A stretch of 43,892 nt of DNA from an uncultured Methanobrevibacter sp. GTDB taxonomy: Archaea; Methanobacteriota; Methanobacteria; Methanobacteriales; Methanobacteriaceae. The notes below the pieces were generated by a model. The model worked only from the letters and a program-made list of their open reading frames with translations, made no database searches and was not told the DNA's origin. Positions within the stretch are counted from its first letter, which is position 1. Each line of letters begins with the position of its first letter. The translations under genes and the position numbers were made by a program. This document shows positions 1-10,184 of this stretch, piece after piece. The stretch lies in the NCBI RefSeq assembly GCF_902769175.1, contig NZ_CACXNW010000019.1, forward strand, positions 1 through 43,892. Reading direction: 5' to 3'.

Positions 1-2
1 AG

Positions 3-1271
3 CGTTTTGCTATGTTAGGTGCTTCTGCTGCTTTGATAGGTTTTATGTTTTCTCAGACTATTAAATCCATTAGGGAATATAAGAAGATAGCTGCGGAAAA
101 GGCTAATTTCTTTGAGAAGGGTAAAGCAGAAGGCAATATTATGAATGATGGTGGAAATAATATTATGAATGATGGTGGAAATAATATTATGAATGATGGT
201 GGAAATAATATTATGAATGATGGTGGAAATAATATTAAGATTGAGAGTACAAATGATATTGTGAATGATTTTGGTGGTAATGAGCCGAATTTGTTAATAG
301 AAGAAAATGAGATTAGTGATAATTTCAACGATATGAATAATTATTATAATGATATTATCGGGGAAAAGTCTGATGCTAGTATCATATCTGATGTTCAAAG
401 TGAAGGTGGGGATCTTGTACGGCCTGTTGGAAAACCAAAGCCATCTTTTGGAAAATATACTGACTATGATATATCCAATAATAACATTGGGCAGATTGCT
501 GTAGGACCAGAATCTACTAAAATATATACTATAGATGGAAAGGTTATCGACCAGGTTAAGTTTGAAGATGCAAAATTTAATGCTTATACAGCAGATGGTG
601 AAAAAATTTATGACGGGATGACCCTATATGATGCTGATGGAGCTCCAATAAAATTTAATGAGAAAAACTTTTGTTCTCAAGAAAGAAGTGATATTGTCTC
701 TCATATATTTACTGATAAAAACAATGTTCTTTATGATAGCTGTGGTAATCCATTTTATGCACATAGAAGCAATGTAAAAATTAAATATGTGGAAGGCAAT
801 GACTATTTTACTCAAACTGGAAAAAAAGTTGATCCTAAAGAGATTGTGCTTAATGATGATGGTGTCCCTTATGATATGAAGGGTAATCCACTCTATAGGG
901 TTCGTATTGGAACAAAAAATTATGATGTTGGTAGATTAAGAAGTATAGAGTTAATTAATTATAAGGGTGAAACTGTACAATCTTTTAAAAGCGACGTTCA
1001 TGGCTATGTGCATGATAATGCAGGTAATCTTCTCTTAGATCCTAATGAAATTAATCGTCTCTTAAAGGTTATTGATAGTAAATATAAGCCAACATTTAAG
1101 GATATATTTTGGCCTTGGTATCTTCCAGATGTGTCTTCAAATCCGGATGATAATTATAAAGGTAATTATAGTGGAGATTTAGGTTTGGATATTGATTTGG
1201 AGGATGGTGCTTTTGCAAAGTATGTTTCTCCAAATGATGAGCAAGAAGCAATTGTATATCCAATATTATAG
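3..1271 (+). CDS. Hypothetical membrane-anchored or secreted protein, 5' end outside window
   Basis: I do not recognise the family. The frame stays open to the left edge (an Arg-Phe-Ala precedes the first visible Met at base 12), so the true start is probably outside the window. The visible N-terminus is a hydrophobic stretch of about 16 residues, which could be a membrane segment, followed by a basic patch. Next come four perfect copies of the 8-residue unit NIMNDGGN (about residues 42-73 counted from base 12). The rest, about 330 residues, is acidic and rich in Asn and Asp. It contains loosely repeated short blocks of the type 'YDxxGxPxY' (for example near residues 207-212, 240-245 and 288-296), which suggests a repetitive extracellular fold. 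It ends in a strong hairpin terminator. No catalytic motif is visible. A surface-exposed structural protein is the most reasonable guess. Confidence 0.6.
   Translation, partial: RFAMLGASAALIGFMFSQTIKSIREYKKIAAEKANFFEKGKAEGNIMNDGGNNIMNDGGNNIMNDGGNNIMNDGGNNIKIESTNDIVNDFGGNEPNLLIEENEISDNFNDMNNYYNDIIGEKSDASIISDVQSEGGDLVRPVGKPKPSFGKYTDYDISNNNIGQIAVGPESTKIYTIDGKVIDQVKFEDAKFNAYTADGEKIYDGMTLYDADGAPIKFNEKNFCSQERSDIVSHIFTDKNNVLYDSCGNPFYAHRSNVKIKYVEGNDYFTQTGKKVDPKEIVLNDDGVPYDMKGNPLYRVRIGTKNYDVGRLRSIELINYKGETVQSFKSDVHGYVHDNAGNLLLDPNEINRLLKVIDSKYKPTFKDIFWPWYLPDVSSNPDDNYKGNYSGDLGLDIDLEDGAFAKYVSPNDEQEAIVYPIL
135..230 (+). repeat. In-frame 24-bp tandem repeat, 4 identical copies
   Basis: Four perfect copies of a 24-bp unit (starts at 135, 159, 183 and 207) encode four NIMNDGGN octapeptides, and the first bases of a fifth copy follow. 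The unit is a multiple of three, so copy-number change keeps the frame. Perfect identity at DNA level, including third codon positions, points to recent expansion by slippage or unequal recombination. Confidence 0.95.
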
Positions 1272-1287
1272 GATGTAAGTATCCTAT
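1268..1287 (+). terminator. Hairpin terminator after the first gene
   Basis: A 7-bp perfect inverted repeat (ATAGGAT / ATCCTAT) with a 6-nt loop starts within the stop codon of the upstream gene and is followed by a short T run. It fits a hairpin-plus-U-tract terminator. Confidence 0.6.
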
Positions 1288-1328
1288 TTTATCATCTCCT
1301 TATCATCCTATAATCCTATTTCATTAAG

Positions 1329-1480
1329 TTTTGTTAATATTTTAGTTTACTGCCTTATTTTTTTTTTTTTTTTTTTTTATTTTGTTTTGGTTTTGTTAAT
1401 ATTTTTAGTGCATTGTCTTTTTTTTTTTATTTTGTTTTGGTTTTGTTAATATTTTTAGTTTATTGCCTTTTTTTATTCTT
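1329..1480. repeat. Intergenic tandem repeat, about 50-bp unit, 3 copies
   Basis: Three degenerate copies of a T-rich unit carrying the core TTTTGTTAATATTTTTAGT begin near 1329, 1391 and 1441. Copies differ mainly in the length of poly-T runs. The array lies between two converging genes, so it could act as a bidirectional terminator region. No coding potential is seen. Confidence 0.8.
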
Positions 1481-1501
1481 TTTTATAGTTTTGATAATAT
1501 T

Positions 1502-2014
1502 CTATTTTATTTCTATCTCATCACCTATTTTCAAACAGTCATCGAATTCCTTCTTGTCAAATTCCACTATATATTTAGCTGGTCTTTTAGGTACATAATA
1601 ATTCCAAGGCTTTAAATCTGCTATTTCATAGACAATATTGTTCTTATCAATAAAAACAATAACTATCTCAAATCTCATAAAGAAGCTATGAATCGAAGAT
1701 CTTTCCTTTTTGCTAAGTTTATTGGGAATTTCAAGCAATAAGGGATTTTTTGCATTTTTTCTAAACATAAGTCCCATTAAACGACTGAAATAATCATTGG
1801 CTATTTTTATCTCTACAATTTTTTCATTTGATTTTTTAATATGCAGTGAATACAAATTTTTATTCTTTTTATTTTTCCTATTTTTCAATTTAATATCCAT
1901 AACTATCTTATTTTCTATATATTTTTGATATTTATAAATATTTTTATTTTTAAAAACTTTTTTACACTTTAAAATCAATTTAACAAGCAAATTATAATTT
2001 TTTAATTTCCTCAT
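1502..2014 (-). CDS. DUF192 family protein
   Basis: This 170-residue protein ends in a DUF192 domain (COG1430), about residues 65-170. Recognisable features are the 'RLMGLMFRK' block after the first strand, the 'SIHSFFMRFEIVIVFID' block and the 'KPAKYIVEF'-like block (here RPAKYIVEFDKKEFD). DUF192 is a small beta-rich domain of unknown function, often found secreted or near membranes in bacteria and common in archaea. The first 60 residues are very basic (Lys/Asn-rich) with no clear membrane helix. They may be a true extension, or the real start may lie further inside; no strong ribosome-binding site decides this. It converges with the upstream gene and diverges from ileS, so it is probably transcribed alone. 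Confidence 0.75.
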   Translation of the reverse strand: MRKLKNYNLLVKLILKCKKVFKNKNIYKYQKYIENKIVMDIKLKNRKNKKNKNLYSLHIKKSNEKIVEIKIANDYFSRLMGLMFRKNAKNPLLLEIPNKLSKKERSSIHSFFMRFEIVIVFIDKNNIVYEIADLKPWNYYVPKRPAKYIVEFDKKEFDDCLKIGDEIEIK

Positions 2015-2262
2015 AATATTATATTTATATAAAAATATTATCGTTATAAAGATTAATAATAATAAAGTTTATTTATATTCAAAATAAGAAATATAAATCA
2101 TAATAATTTATATTTTCTATTTTGTTTCAATTCATTAAAATCAAATTATTTTCATTCATCTCTATGAATCTATAATTTATTTAATGCATTTATCTAAAAT
2201 ATTGAAGATAATTTTTATTTAATCATTAAAGATTTTAAATCACATTTATTAGGAGAATCGAT

Positions 2263-5200
2263 ATGCCGTTAATAGAGGCAGAGAAAAGCTATGACTTTAA
2301 GAAAATAGAGGAAAAGGTTCAAAATTTTTGGGCTGATTCTGACATTTATGAAAAAACAAATAAATTGCGAGCTAATGGTCCACAATATTCATTTTTAGAC
2401 GGACCGCCATATTGTAGTGGAAAAATCCATTTAGGTACTACCTGGAATAAGGTCATTAAAGATACCTTGCTCCGTTATAAGTCTATGAATGGGTTTAAGT
2501 TAAGAAGACAAGCTGGTTGGGATACTCATGGATTGCCTATTGAACATAAGGTAGAGCAATTGTTGGGAATTGAATCCAAACAGGAAATTGAAGAGAAGTA
2601 TGGTATAGACAACTTTATCAAGCAATGTAAAGAATTTGCTATGGAAAATAAGGTTGCCATGACTGAACAATTCAAAAGCTTAGGGGTTTGGTTTGATTGG
2701 GATAACCCTTACATGACCTTAGACCCTAAATATATGGAATCAGCTTGGTGGACATTGAAGAGAACTCATGAAAAGAATTTGCTTACCCGTGACCAAAGGG
2801 TAATCAGCTGGTGTCCACATTGTCAAACTGCACTTGCTGCAGCTGAAATTGATTATACTGATGGAGATGACCCTTCAATTTATGTACGTTTCCCATTGAA
2901 GGAAAAATTGATTACCGATGGGGATTACGCTGATTTGAAACAGTCTTTCCTTGTATGGACAACCACACCTTGGACCCTACCTGGAAACTTAGCCATTTGT
3001 TTAAATGAGGATTTCGACTATTCCTTTGTAAAGGTAGATGAAAGATTGAATGATGGCGAAGATGAAATCCTTATCATTGCAAAAGAGTTGTTGGAAACTG
3101 TTTTAGGTCCAATTGAAGTCATTCACAAAAACAAATTGCCAAATCCTAAATATGATCCTGAAGATGAAGAGTCAAAGGAAAAGAAATACATCATAGAGGA
3201 AGAAAAGGAAGTGATGTATGAAATCATCAAAACCGTAAAGGGATCTGAACTTTTAGGTTTGTCTTATGTTTATCCTTTAGCTGAACAAGTTCCTAAGCAA
3301 ATGGAAATCGAAGCTGAAAATGAATTGGTTCACACCACTTTCCATGGAGACCATGTAGAATTAGGTGAAGGTACCGGTTTTGTACACACAGCTCCTGGAC
3401 ATGGTCCTGAGGATTTTGAAATCGGTCAAAAAGTGGGACTTCCTATACATTGCCCGGTAGATGAAGTAGGATGTTTCACTGAAGATGGTGGAATCTATGC
3501 GGAAGGGTTCACCAAAGACATGAATGACACCATTATTGCTGATTTAATTGCTCAACATTTAATGTATAAACATGATACAATTAATCACAGATATGGTGTA
3601 TGTTGGAGATGTAAAACTCCTATCATCTACTTAGCTACAGAACAATGGTTTATCAAAGTACCTGAAATCAAAGATAAAATGCTTTCTGAAATTGATAGAG
3701 TTGAATGGGTACCTAAATGGGCTGGTGAAGGAAGATTCCATGATTGGGTAGCTAATGCTAAGGATTGGACCATTTCAAGACAAAGATACTGGGGTATTCC
3801 TATACCTATTTGGATCTGTCCGGACTGTGGTGAAATCAAGGTAATCGGTTCAGTTGAAGAGCTTAAAAATGAATCAATCAATGAAATCACTGCAAGTGAT
3901 GAGGATTTGGTTCACAGACCTTATGTTGATGACGTATTGATTAAATGTGATTGCGGAGGCTCAATGGAACGTATTCCTGATGTATTGGATGTATGGATTG
4001 ACTCAGGAGTTGCAGGTTGGGCAGCACTTTACTATCCTCGTGAAGAGGAAATGTTTAATGAATGGTATCCTTATGACTTTATTTGTGAAGGGCATGACCA
4101 AACAAGAGGATGGTTCTATTCTCAATTAGGTACTGGTGTAATTGCTTTAGACCAAGCTCCATACAATAAGGTTTTAATGCACGGATTTGTATTGGATGAA
4201 GAGGGCAAAAAGATGAGTAAGTCTTTAGGCAATGTAGTCCAGCCTGAAGAGGTCATTGAAAAATATGGTGCAGATGTACTTAGATTTTACCTCTTATGGG
4301 CTTGCAAGCCATGGGATGACCTTAAGTTCGTTTGGGATGAATTGAACAATGTCAAAAAGATGTTCAATATCCTTTGGAATGTATATGTATTCTCAACAAC
4401 CTATATGGTTCTTGATGAATTTGACCCTGCAAAATGCGTATTGGATGGCCCTGATGCAAATGTGACATTGCGTAATGAGGATAAATGGATATTGTCCCGT
4501 GTAAATTCACTTGCTAAGGAAGCAGGAGATGCAATCAACGATGTGCATTTCCACTTGGCTACAAGGGCAATCAATAATTTCATCCTTGAAGACTTAAGCA
4601 GATGGTATGTAAGATTAATCAGAGGAAGAACCTGGGTGGAAAGCGATGACCCAGATAAGTTAGGTGCATACTATTCACTTTACACAACACTCAATACCTT
4701 AATTCATTTGATGGCTCCAATCACTCCTCATTTATCTGAAGAGATATATGAAAACCTTGTCAAAAACTTAGATGATAATGCTGTTGAAAGTATTCATATG
4801 GACGATTGGATGTATGATGAAGCTTTAATCGATGAAGAGCTTGAGGCAAAAATGGATAATGTAAGGGAAATCATCGAAGCAGTTGCAAGGGCAAGGGATA
4901 TAGCAAGATACAAGCTCAGATGGCCTGTAAGTGACATCACTGTTGTATCTCAAGATGATGAGGTATTGGAAAGTGTATCATCTCTTACAGATGTAATTAA
5001 AGATCAATCCAATACTAAAGAGGTTCTTACAGCTACTGAATTTGAAAACCTTACCTTTATTGCAAAACCTAATCTTAAGACTTTAGGTCCAAGGCTTAAA
5101 GGAGATATGGGCATTGTGCAAAAGTTCTTTGGACAGGCAAAAGCAGAAGGATTAGGTAATTCCATTAAGGAAGAGCTTGATTCCAATGGCAAATACATTG

Positions 5201-5664
5201 TCATAGGTGAAGACAGAGAAGGAAATAAAAAGGAAATTGAACTTTCTCAAGATGATGTCCTTTATGAAACTGAACTTCCAGATGATGTTGTAAGTGCAGA
5301 ATTTGCTGGAGGAAACGTATTTGTAAATACTAAAATAACTCCAGAAATCTTATCTGAAGCTATGGCTCGTGAACTTATCAGAAGAATCCAAGAAATGAGA
5401 AAAGAGATGGACTTGGATGTTGAAGCCAATATTGGCGCTATGGTCAATACTGACGGTGAATTCAAAGAGCTTGTAGAAAAGCAATCTGATGTGATAAGTG
5501 AAGAGGTCAGAGCAAATTCACTTGTAATATTTGATGGTGATGCTTGTGAAGTTTGTACCGATAAAGGTTTAGGCAGAGAGTATGAGGACATTTCTGTAGA
5601 ATACTCTAAAGAATGGGAAATTGAAGATCATAAAGTGATTATTTCTGTAGTGAAACTTGAATAA
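2263..5664 (+). CDS. ileS: Isoleucyl-tRNA synthetase
   Basis: A class I aminoacyl-tRNA synthetase of 1133 residues that charges tRNA-Ile in the cytoplasm. The HIGH signature is in '[12 protein letters not shown]' (residues 48-59) and the KMSKS loop is at residues 650-654. Between them lies the CP1 editing insertion, roughly residues 180-420, with the typical '[14 protein letters not shown]' entry. The '[17 protein letters not shown]' and '[17 protein letters not shown]' blocks before KMSKS are typical of IleRS rather than ValRS or LeuRS. Cys pairs (CPHC, CWRC, CPDC, CDC) may bind zinc. The long C-terminal anticodon-binding and extension region is that of the archaeal/eukaryotic-type enzyme. 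The start is supported by an AGGAGA ribosome-binding site a few bases upstream of the ATG. No disruption is seen over 3.4 kb. purL follows after 93 bp. Confidence 0.98.
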   Translation: MPLIEAEKSYDFKKIEEKVQNFWADSDIYEKTNKLRANGPQYSFLDGPPYCSGKIHLGTTWNKVIKDTLLRYKSMNGFKLRRQAGWDTHGLPIEHKVEQLLGIESKQEIEEKYGIDNFIKQCKEFAMENKVAMTEQFKSLGVWFDWDNPYMTLDPKYMESAWWTLKRTHEKNLLTRDQRVISWCPHCQTALAAAEIDYTDGDDPSIYVRFPLKEKLITDGDYADLKQSFLVWTTTPWTLPGNLAICLNEDFDYSFVKVDERLNDGEDEILIIAKELLETVLGPIEVIHKNKLPNPKYDPEDEESKEKKYIIEEEKEVMYEIIKTVKGSELLGLSYVYPLAEQVPKQMEIEAENELVHTTFHGDHVELGEGTGFVHTAPGHGPEDFEIGQKVGLPIHCPVDEVGCFTEDGGIYAEGFTKDMNDTIIADLIAQHLMYKHDTINHRYGVCWRCKTPIIYLATEQWFIKVPEIKDKMLSEIDRVEWVPKWAGEGRFHDWVANAKDWTISRQRYWGIPIPIWICPDCGEIKVIGSVEELKNESINEITASDEDLVHRPYVDDVLIKCDCGGSMERIPDVLDVWIDSGVAGWAALYYPREEEMFNEWYPYDFICEGHDQTRGWFYSQLGTGVIALDQAPYNKVLMHGFVLDEEGKKMSKSLGNVVQPEEVIEKYGADVLRFYLLWACKPWDDLKFVWDELNNVKKMFNILWNVYVFSTTYMVLDEFDPAKCVLDGPDANVTLRNEDKWILSRVNSLAKEAGDAINDVHFHLATRAINNFILEDLSRWYVRLIRGRTWVESDDPDKLGAYYSLYTTLNTLIHLMAPITPHLSEEIYENLVKNLDDNAVESIHMDDWMYDEALIDEELEAKMDNVREIIEAVARARDIARYKLRWPVSDITVVSQDDEVLESVSSLTDVIKDQSNTKEVLTATEFENLTFIAKPNLKTLGPRLKGDMGIVQKFFGQAKAEGLGNSIKEELDSNGKYIVIGEDREGNKKEIELSQDDVLYETELPDDVVSAEFAGGNVFVNTKITPEILSEAMARELIRRIQEMRKEMDLDVEANIGAMVNTDGEFKELVEKQSDVISEEVRANSLVIFDGDACEVCTDKGLGREYEDISVEYSKEWEIEDHKVIISVVKLE

Positions 5665-5757
5665 TCTATGGATTTAAGATTGTTTGAAAAGATGTGAATA
5701 ATCATTTAAAATTAAAAAAATTATATATTTATGTTAAATCTATGCTAAGGTGTTAAA

Positions 5758-7968
5758 ATGACTTTAACAGATTCTGAAGTAAAATATATTGAAGGAATTC
5801 TTGGTAGAGAAATGAACGAACTGGAGGAGGGCATGTTGGATGTAATGTTCTCTGAGCATTGTTCATATAAGAGTAGTAGGCCAATCTTAAGATTGTTCCC
5901 TACTGAAGGTGAAAATATTGTTTTAGGGCCTGGAGATGATGCAGGTTTAGTATCCATTACAGATGAATATGCTCTTGCTGTTGGTATGGAAAGTCATAAT
6001 CACCCTTCAGCGATTGAACCTTACGGAGGAGCAGGTACCGGTATTGGAGGAATTCTAAGAGACATTATCTCTATGGGTGCAATGCCAATTGCTCTTCTTG
6101 ACAGTCTTCGTTTTTGTCCACTTGAAGACCAGAAATCAAGATACTTGTTTGAGCATGTTGTAGAAGGTATCTCTGACTATGGTAACAGAGTAGGAGTTCC
6201 TACCGTTGGTGGGGAAATCGAGTTTGATGAGTCATTCAGGGCAAACCCTCTTGTAAATGTATTATGTGCAGGGCTTGTTAAAAAGGATGAAATCGTTATG
6301 GCTGTTGCTCCAAACATTGGGGATGTTTTCCTCCTTATGGGTGGAACAACTGGACGTGACGGAATTCATGGAGTAACCTTTGCATCTGAAGAATTGACTT
6401 CCGATTCTGAAAAGGAAGACCGTCCTGCTGTACAGGTAGCTGATCCATTTACCAAAAAGAGAGTTCTTGAAGCTTCACTTGAAATCCTTGAGAAAATCGA
6501 TTGTTCCGGTGTAAAGGATTTAGGTGGGGGAGGCCTTACCTGTTGTATATCTGAACTTGTAGACAAGTCAGGAAATGGTGCAGTTGTAGACCTTAGGTCC
6601 ATTCCTTTAAGAGAAGAAGGTATGACTCCTTATGAAATTATGCTTTCAGAATCCCAGGAACGTATGGTTTTTGTCATCAATCCAAAAGATGTGGAATTGG
6701 CACAGGCTATTTGTGACAAGCACGAAATTCCATCTGCGGTTATCGGTGAAGTCACTGATGGAAATCATATGGTAGTTAAAGACTTTGATGCTGAAGTGGA
6801 ATTGCAGACATTATGTGATGTTCCAACCATTCTATTGGCAGATCCTCCTTCACTCAACAGAGAAATGAGAGAACCTGCTAAATCAGATGATTTAGTTGAA
6901 GTGGAAGATGGACCAATTGACGAATCATTAATTAAGGTATTGTCATCACCTAATATTGCAAGCAAATCTTGGGTTTACAAGCAATATGACCATGAAGTTC
7001 AAACCAGAACTGTTGTAAAACCTGGTGACGATGCTGCAGTATTGCAAATAGATGATGAAACAGCTGTTGCCTTAACTGCTGACTCAAATACAATCCACAC
7101 TAAACTCTCTCCATATGATGGTGGAGCAGGAAGTGTAGCTGAAGCCATTCGTAATGTGGTTTCAATGGGTGCAAAACCTTATGCAGTTGTAGACTGTCTT
7201 AACTTCGGTAATCCGGAAATTCCTGAAATCCTCTGGCAATTCAAGGAGTGCATTAAAGGAATGTCTGATATTGCAGAGAAATTCGAATCTCCAGTCATCA
7301 GTGGAAATGTAAGTTTCTATAATGAGACTGAAGGTATCAAAATCAACCCAACTCCTGCTGTAGGTGTCATTGGGGTTGAAAAGTTAGGAAATATCAGGAC
7401 ACTTCCATTTAAGAAAGAGGGAGATAAGATTATTATCATCGGTAAGACCTATGATGAGGTTGAAGGTTCCGAATATCACAGAGCAGTTCATAACTTGGAG
7501 CAAGGTGACGCTCCTAAGATTAGAATTGATGATGAATTGGCTGTTGCAAACACAATTCTTGACTTGATTGAAAATGATGGAGACTACACTAAATTCCTCG
7601 AAGGAGAAGAAGAACTTGGCATAACCGCTACCCATGACATATCTGCTGGAGGTATAGCTATTGCATTATCTGAAATGGCTATGTCTGGTAAAATAGGTTG
7701 TGAAGTGGACATTAGCAAAGTTCCTGCTGAAGATGGAATCAGTGACAATAACTTATTGTTCTCTGAATCTCATGCAAGATTCATAATAACTGTAAAAGCT
7801 GATAAGGCAGATGAAATCATAAATGCCATTGATGTGGATGCTGCAATTATTGGTGAAGTCAAAGGGGATTCATTAGTCATTAAGAATGCAGATGAAACCA
7901 TCGTAGATTTAGCTGTAGCAGACTTAGATGATGCTTATCATGGCGTTATTGAGAAATATATGGCTTAA
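5758..7968 (+). CDS. purL: Phosphoribosylformylglycinamidine synthase subunit PurL
   Basis: The 736-residue stand-alone PurL subunit catalyses the ATP-dependent conversion of FGAR to FGAM in purine synthesis, working with the glutaminase PurQ and the small subunit PurS (neither is in this window). Signature features are '[11 protein letters not shown]' with the conserved His at residue 34, 'GPGDDAG' shortly after, '[20 protein letters not shown]' for nucleotide and metal binding, and a second AIRS-type half starting near residue 420 ('[10 protein letters not shown]', '[13 protein letters not shown]'). Length matches the short PurL type, not the large eukaryotic or proteobacterial fusion. A GGTG-type ribosome-binding site precedes the ATG. 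It lies 93 bp after ileS and could be co-transcribed, although the gap is AT-rich enough to hold its own promoter. Confidence 0.97.
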   Translation: MTLTDSEVKYIEGILGREMNELEEGMLDVMFSEHCSYKSSRPILRLFPTEGENIVLGPGDDAGLVSITDEYALAVGMESHNHPSAIEPYGGAGTGIGGILRDIISMGAMPIALLDSLRFCPLEDQKSRYLFEHVVEGISDYGNRVGVPTVGGEIEFDESFRANPLVNVLCAGLVKKDEIVMAVAPNIGDVFLLMGGTTGRDGIHGVTFASEELTSDSEKEDRPAVQVADPFTKKRVLEASLEILEKIDCSGVKDLGGGGLTCCISELVDKSGNGAVVDLRSIPLREEGMTPYEIMLSESQERMVFVINPKDVELAQAICDKHEIPSAVIGEVTDGNHMVVKDFDAEVELQTLCDVPTILLADPPSLNREMREPAKSDDLVEVEDGPIDESLIKVLSSPNIASKSWVYKQYDHEVQTRTVVKPGDDAAVLQIDDETAVALTADSNTIHTKLSPYDGGAGSVAEAIRNVVSMGAKPYAVVDCLNFGNPEIPEILWQFKECIKGMSDIAEKFESPVISGNVSFYNETEGIKINPTPAVGVIGVEKLGNIRTLPFKKEGDKIIIIGKTYDEVEGSEYHRAVHNLEQGDAPKIRIDDELAVANTILDLIENDGDYTKFLEGEEELGITATHDISAGGIAIALSEMAMSGKIGCEVDISKVPAEDGISDNNLLFSESHARFIITVKADKADEIINAIDVDAAIIGEVKGDSLVIKNADETIVDLAVADLDDAYHGVIEKYMA

Positions 7969-8317
7969 TCACGTTAATATAAGAATTTAAGTAAGAAAAT
8001 AAATATTAGAGTTTTTCTCTATATTTTATTTTCAAATTTTTATTTAATCTAATTTAATTATTCTTTCTTATTTTTAGTTAATTATTTAATAAATTGTTGG
8101 AGTAATTTATTAAATAATTAATTGATTTTGTTGATTAATTATTGATTGATTGATTATTGATTAATTTATATGATGATTTATGTAGATAATTTGTTGATTG
8201 ATTATTGATTAATTTATATGATGATTTATTAGATAATTTATTGATTATTTTGATTATCTTAATTGATTTATTAAAATTTATTAAATATTTATGGTATGAG
8301 ATAATAAGGACGATAAT
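7969..8317. repeat. AT-rich intergenic region with a 48-bp tandem duplication (8146-8241)
   Basis: No gene is seen between purL and moeA. Bases 8146-8193 and 8194-8241 are near-identical 48-bp units made mostly of TGATT and TTAAT words, preceded by further TGATTGAT simple repeats. The segment separates the two genes and probably contains the moeA promoter, but the AT richness prevents a confident TATA assignment. Confidence 0.75.
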
Positions 8318-9544
8318 ATGAAGTTTATATCAAATTTAATTCCATTGGAAGACGCTTTAGCTAAAATTGATGAGAATCAAAAGATTATGGATATAGAAAA
8401 GATACATGTAAGAGATTCTCAAGGAAGAGTTTTAGCTCATTCTATCTCTTCTTATCATAACTCTCCTCCATTTGACAAGTCTGCTATGGATGGATATGCA
8501 GTTATTGCAGAAGATACCTTTGGCGCTTCCAATAATGTTATAAAAGAATTAAAGATCATTGATAGAATTGGAGCAGGTGACTTTTCAGATAAAACCTTAT
8601 CAAATGGCGAAGCTATTGTAATAGCAACTGGTGCACCGATTCCAAATGGTGCAAATGCAGTTTTAATGAAGGAATTCACATATGAGGAAGGAGACAATTT
8701 AGAGATTCATTCACAAGTGACTCCTGGTGAAAACATTTCACCAAAGGCTGAAGACATAGCTGAAGGAGATGAAATATTAGGTGCAAATGTTTTAATAAGG
8801 CCTCAGGAAATGGGTTTGATTGCTTCAGCAGGTCATAGTGAAGTTGAAGTCTATAAAATACCAAGAGTCAAGTTGATTATCACTGGTAATGAACTTGTTG
8901 AACCTTCTCCAAAGCTTGATAAGGCTAAAATAATCAATTCTAATCAATACACCATTGCAGCATTGATTAGAAGTGCTGGTGCCATTGTAGATATAGATCA
9001 TGGTCCAGATGACTTTGAATCTGTAAAAGATGCAATAGATAAGGCAACAAAGGAATATGATGTTGTAATAACAACTGGAGGGACAGCTATCAGTAAAGGG
9101 GATGTAGTTGTTGATGCAGTTGAGGAATTAGGGGATGTATTATTCCATGGTGTAGCAATGAGACCTGGAAAACCTGTTGGTGCAGGAATTGTAAATGGCA
9201 CTGCCGTATTCATGCTTACAGGTCAGCCTGTAGCTGCGATGGGTCAGTTTGATATAATTGCAAGACGCTACATCTTTAGGATGCAGGGAATCGATTATAC
9301 CCACAATGTAATTAAAAGGGGTTCCGATACAAAGATTCCATCATCTCTTGGAAGAACTGACTATATTAGAGCAGTAGCAGATGATGAAAAGGTGCATCAT
9401 GTATTGAATAGAGGTTCTGGAATCATACGTTCTATGGTTGAAGCTAATTGCTATATAATTATTGATGAAAACCATGAAGGTATTGAAAAGGGAGATGAAG
9501 TTGATTTAATCTTCTTTAATGATATGGCATGGCCTACACTTTAA
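8318..9544 (+). CDS. moeA: Molybdopterin molybdenumtransferase MoeA
   Basis: The 408-residue MoeA inserts molybdate or tungstate into adenylylated molybdopterin, the last step in making the cofactor needed by formylmethanofuran dehydrogenase and formate dehydrogenase. Visible features are the N-terminal 'SPPFDKSAMDGYAV' block (about residues 48-61), the MPT-binding MoCF domain with 'TGNELVEPSPKL' and 'VVITTGGTAISKGDVV' (about 190-260), 'GVAMRPGKPVGAG' and the C-terminal beta-barrel domain IV ending 'HEGIEKGDEVDLIFF'. Length is normal for the family. An AAGGACGAT ribosome-binding site precedes the ATG. It is transcribed alone as far as the sequence shows, flanked by repeat-rich intergenic regions on both sides. 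Confidence 0.95.
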   Translation: MKFISNLIPLEDALAKIDENQKIMDIEKIHVRDSQGRVLAHSISSYHNSPPFDKSAMDGYAVIAEDTFGASNNVIKELKIIDRIGAGDFSDKTLSNGEAIVIATGAPIPNGANAVLMKEFTYEEGDNLEIHSQVTPGENISPKAEDIAEGDEILGANVLIRPQEMGLIASAGHSEVEVYKIPRVKLIITGNELVEPSPKLDKAKIINSNQYTIAALIRSAGAIVDIDHGPDDFESVKDAIDKATKEYDVVITTGGTAISKGDVVVDAVEELGDVLFHGVAMRPGKPVGAGIVNGTAVFMLTGQPVAAMGQFDIIARRYIFRMQGIDYTHNVIKRGSDTKIPSSLGRTDYIRAVADDEKVHHVLNRGSGIIRSMVEANCYIIIDENHEGIEKGDEVDLIFFNDMAWPTL

Positions 9545-9675
9545 ATATTTTTTTAAAACAGCTTTTTTTTATATTTAAAAATTTTATAATATTATTATAT
9601 TTTTTTTTAAAACATCTTTTTTTTATATTTAAAAATTTTATAATATTATTATATTTTTTTTAAAACATCTTTTTT
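9545..9675. repeat. Intergenic tandem repeat, about 54-bp unit, 2.3 copies
   Basis: Units with the core TTTTAAAACA(G/T)CTTTTTTT followed by ATATTTAAAAATTTTATAAT start near 9551, 9605 and 9658. They directly follow the moeA stop codon and are rich in T runs, so they may provide repeated termination signals for moeA. Confidence 0.85.
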
Positions 9676-9747
9676 GGCTTTGTTGAAATCATATAAATTT
9701 GTATAAAAATTTTTAAAGATAACTGTAAAAAAGCTTTTCAACAGACC
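9676..9747. repeat. Short imperfect inverted-repeat segment, possible remnant
   Basis: GGCTTTGTTGAAA at 9676-9688 faces TTTTCAACAGACC at 9735-9747. The arms share TGTTGAAA and begin with GG, and they enclose about 46 bp of AT-rich DNA. It could be a chance hairpin, a terminator-like structure or a scar of a small mobile element. No transposase sequence is present. Confidence 0.25.
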
Positions 9748-10184
9748 TTTTTTTTTAAATTTAAAAAGTTTATAACAATATTATATTTTTTTCAAAATGA
9801 GTGTCTGCCAAAACTATAAAAATTATTTCAAAATCATTCTTAAAATCCTTTTATTTAAAAATAAAGAAACAAATTTTTAAAAAAATCTATTTTTAGTGAA
9901 TACTCAATTAAAAATAGTACATAAAAATTTATCATTTTATAAATTTTGTGTAGTTTATATAATATGTAAATATAAAACTTAATATATAATAATAAATATA
10001 TTTAAATACACAATAATATGGGGAAAATGAATAATTAGGCAAAACATAGAAATGATATAAAGAAGTAATTTGGGGATTATAAAAAACTTATATATCATAT
10101 CCAATTAATCACTTGCTTATTTTAAAATATTATTGGAATTAATAATTATAGGATTATATACAAATAATCTGGGGGACTTGTTAA
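9748..10184 (+). promoter_or_regulatory. Long AT-rich leader and promoter region of the first adhesin-like gene
   Basis: No gene is seen here. A TATA-like TTATATAT at 10088-10095 lies about 90 bp before the ATG at 10185, which would give a 5' leader of roughly 65 nt. A second TATA-rich block lies near 9950-10005. GGGGGAC at 10171-10177, eight bases before the ATG, is the ribosome-binding site. The G-run form recurs before other secreted genes in this window. Confidence 0.45.
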
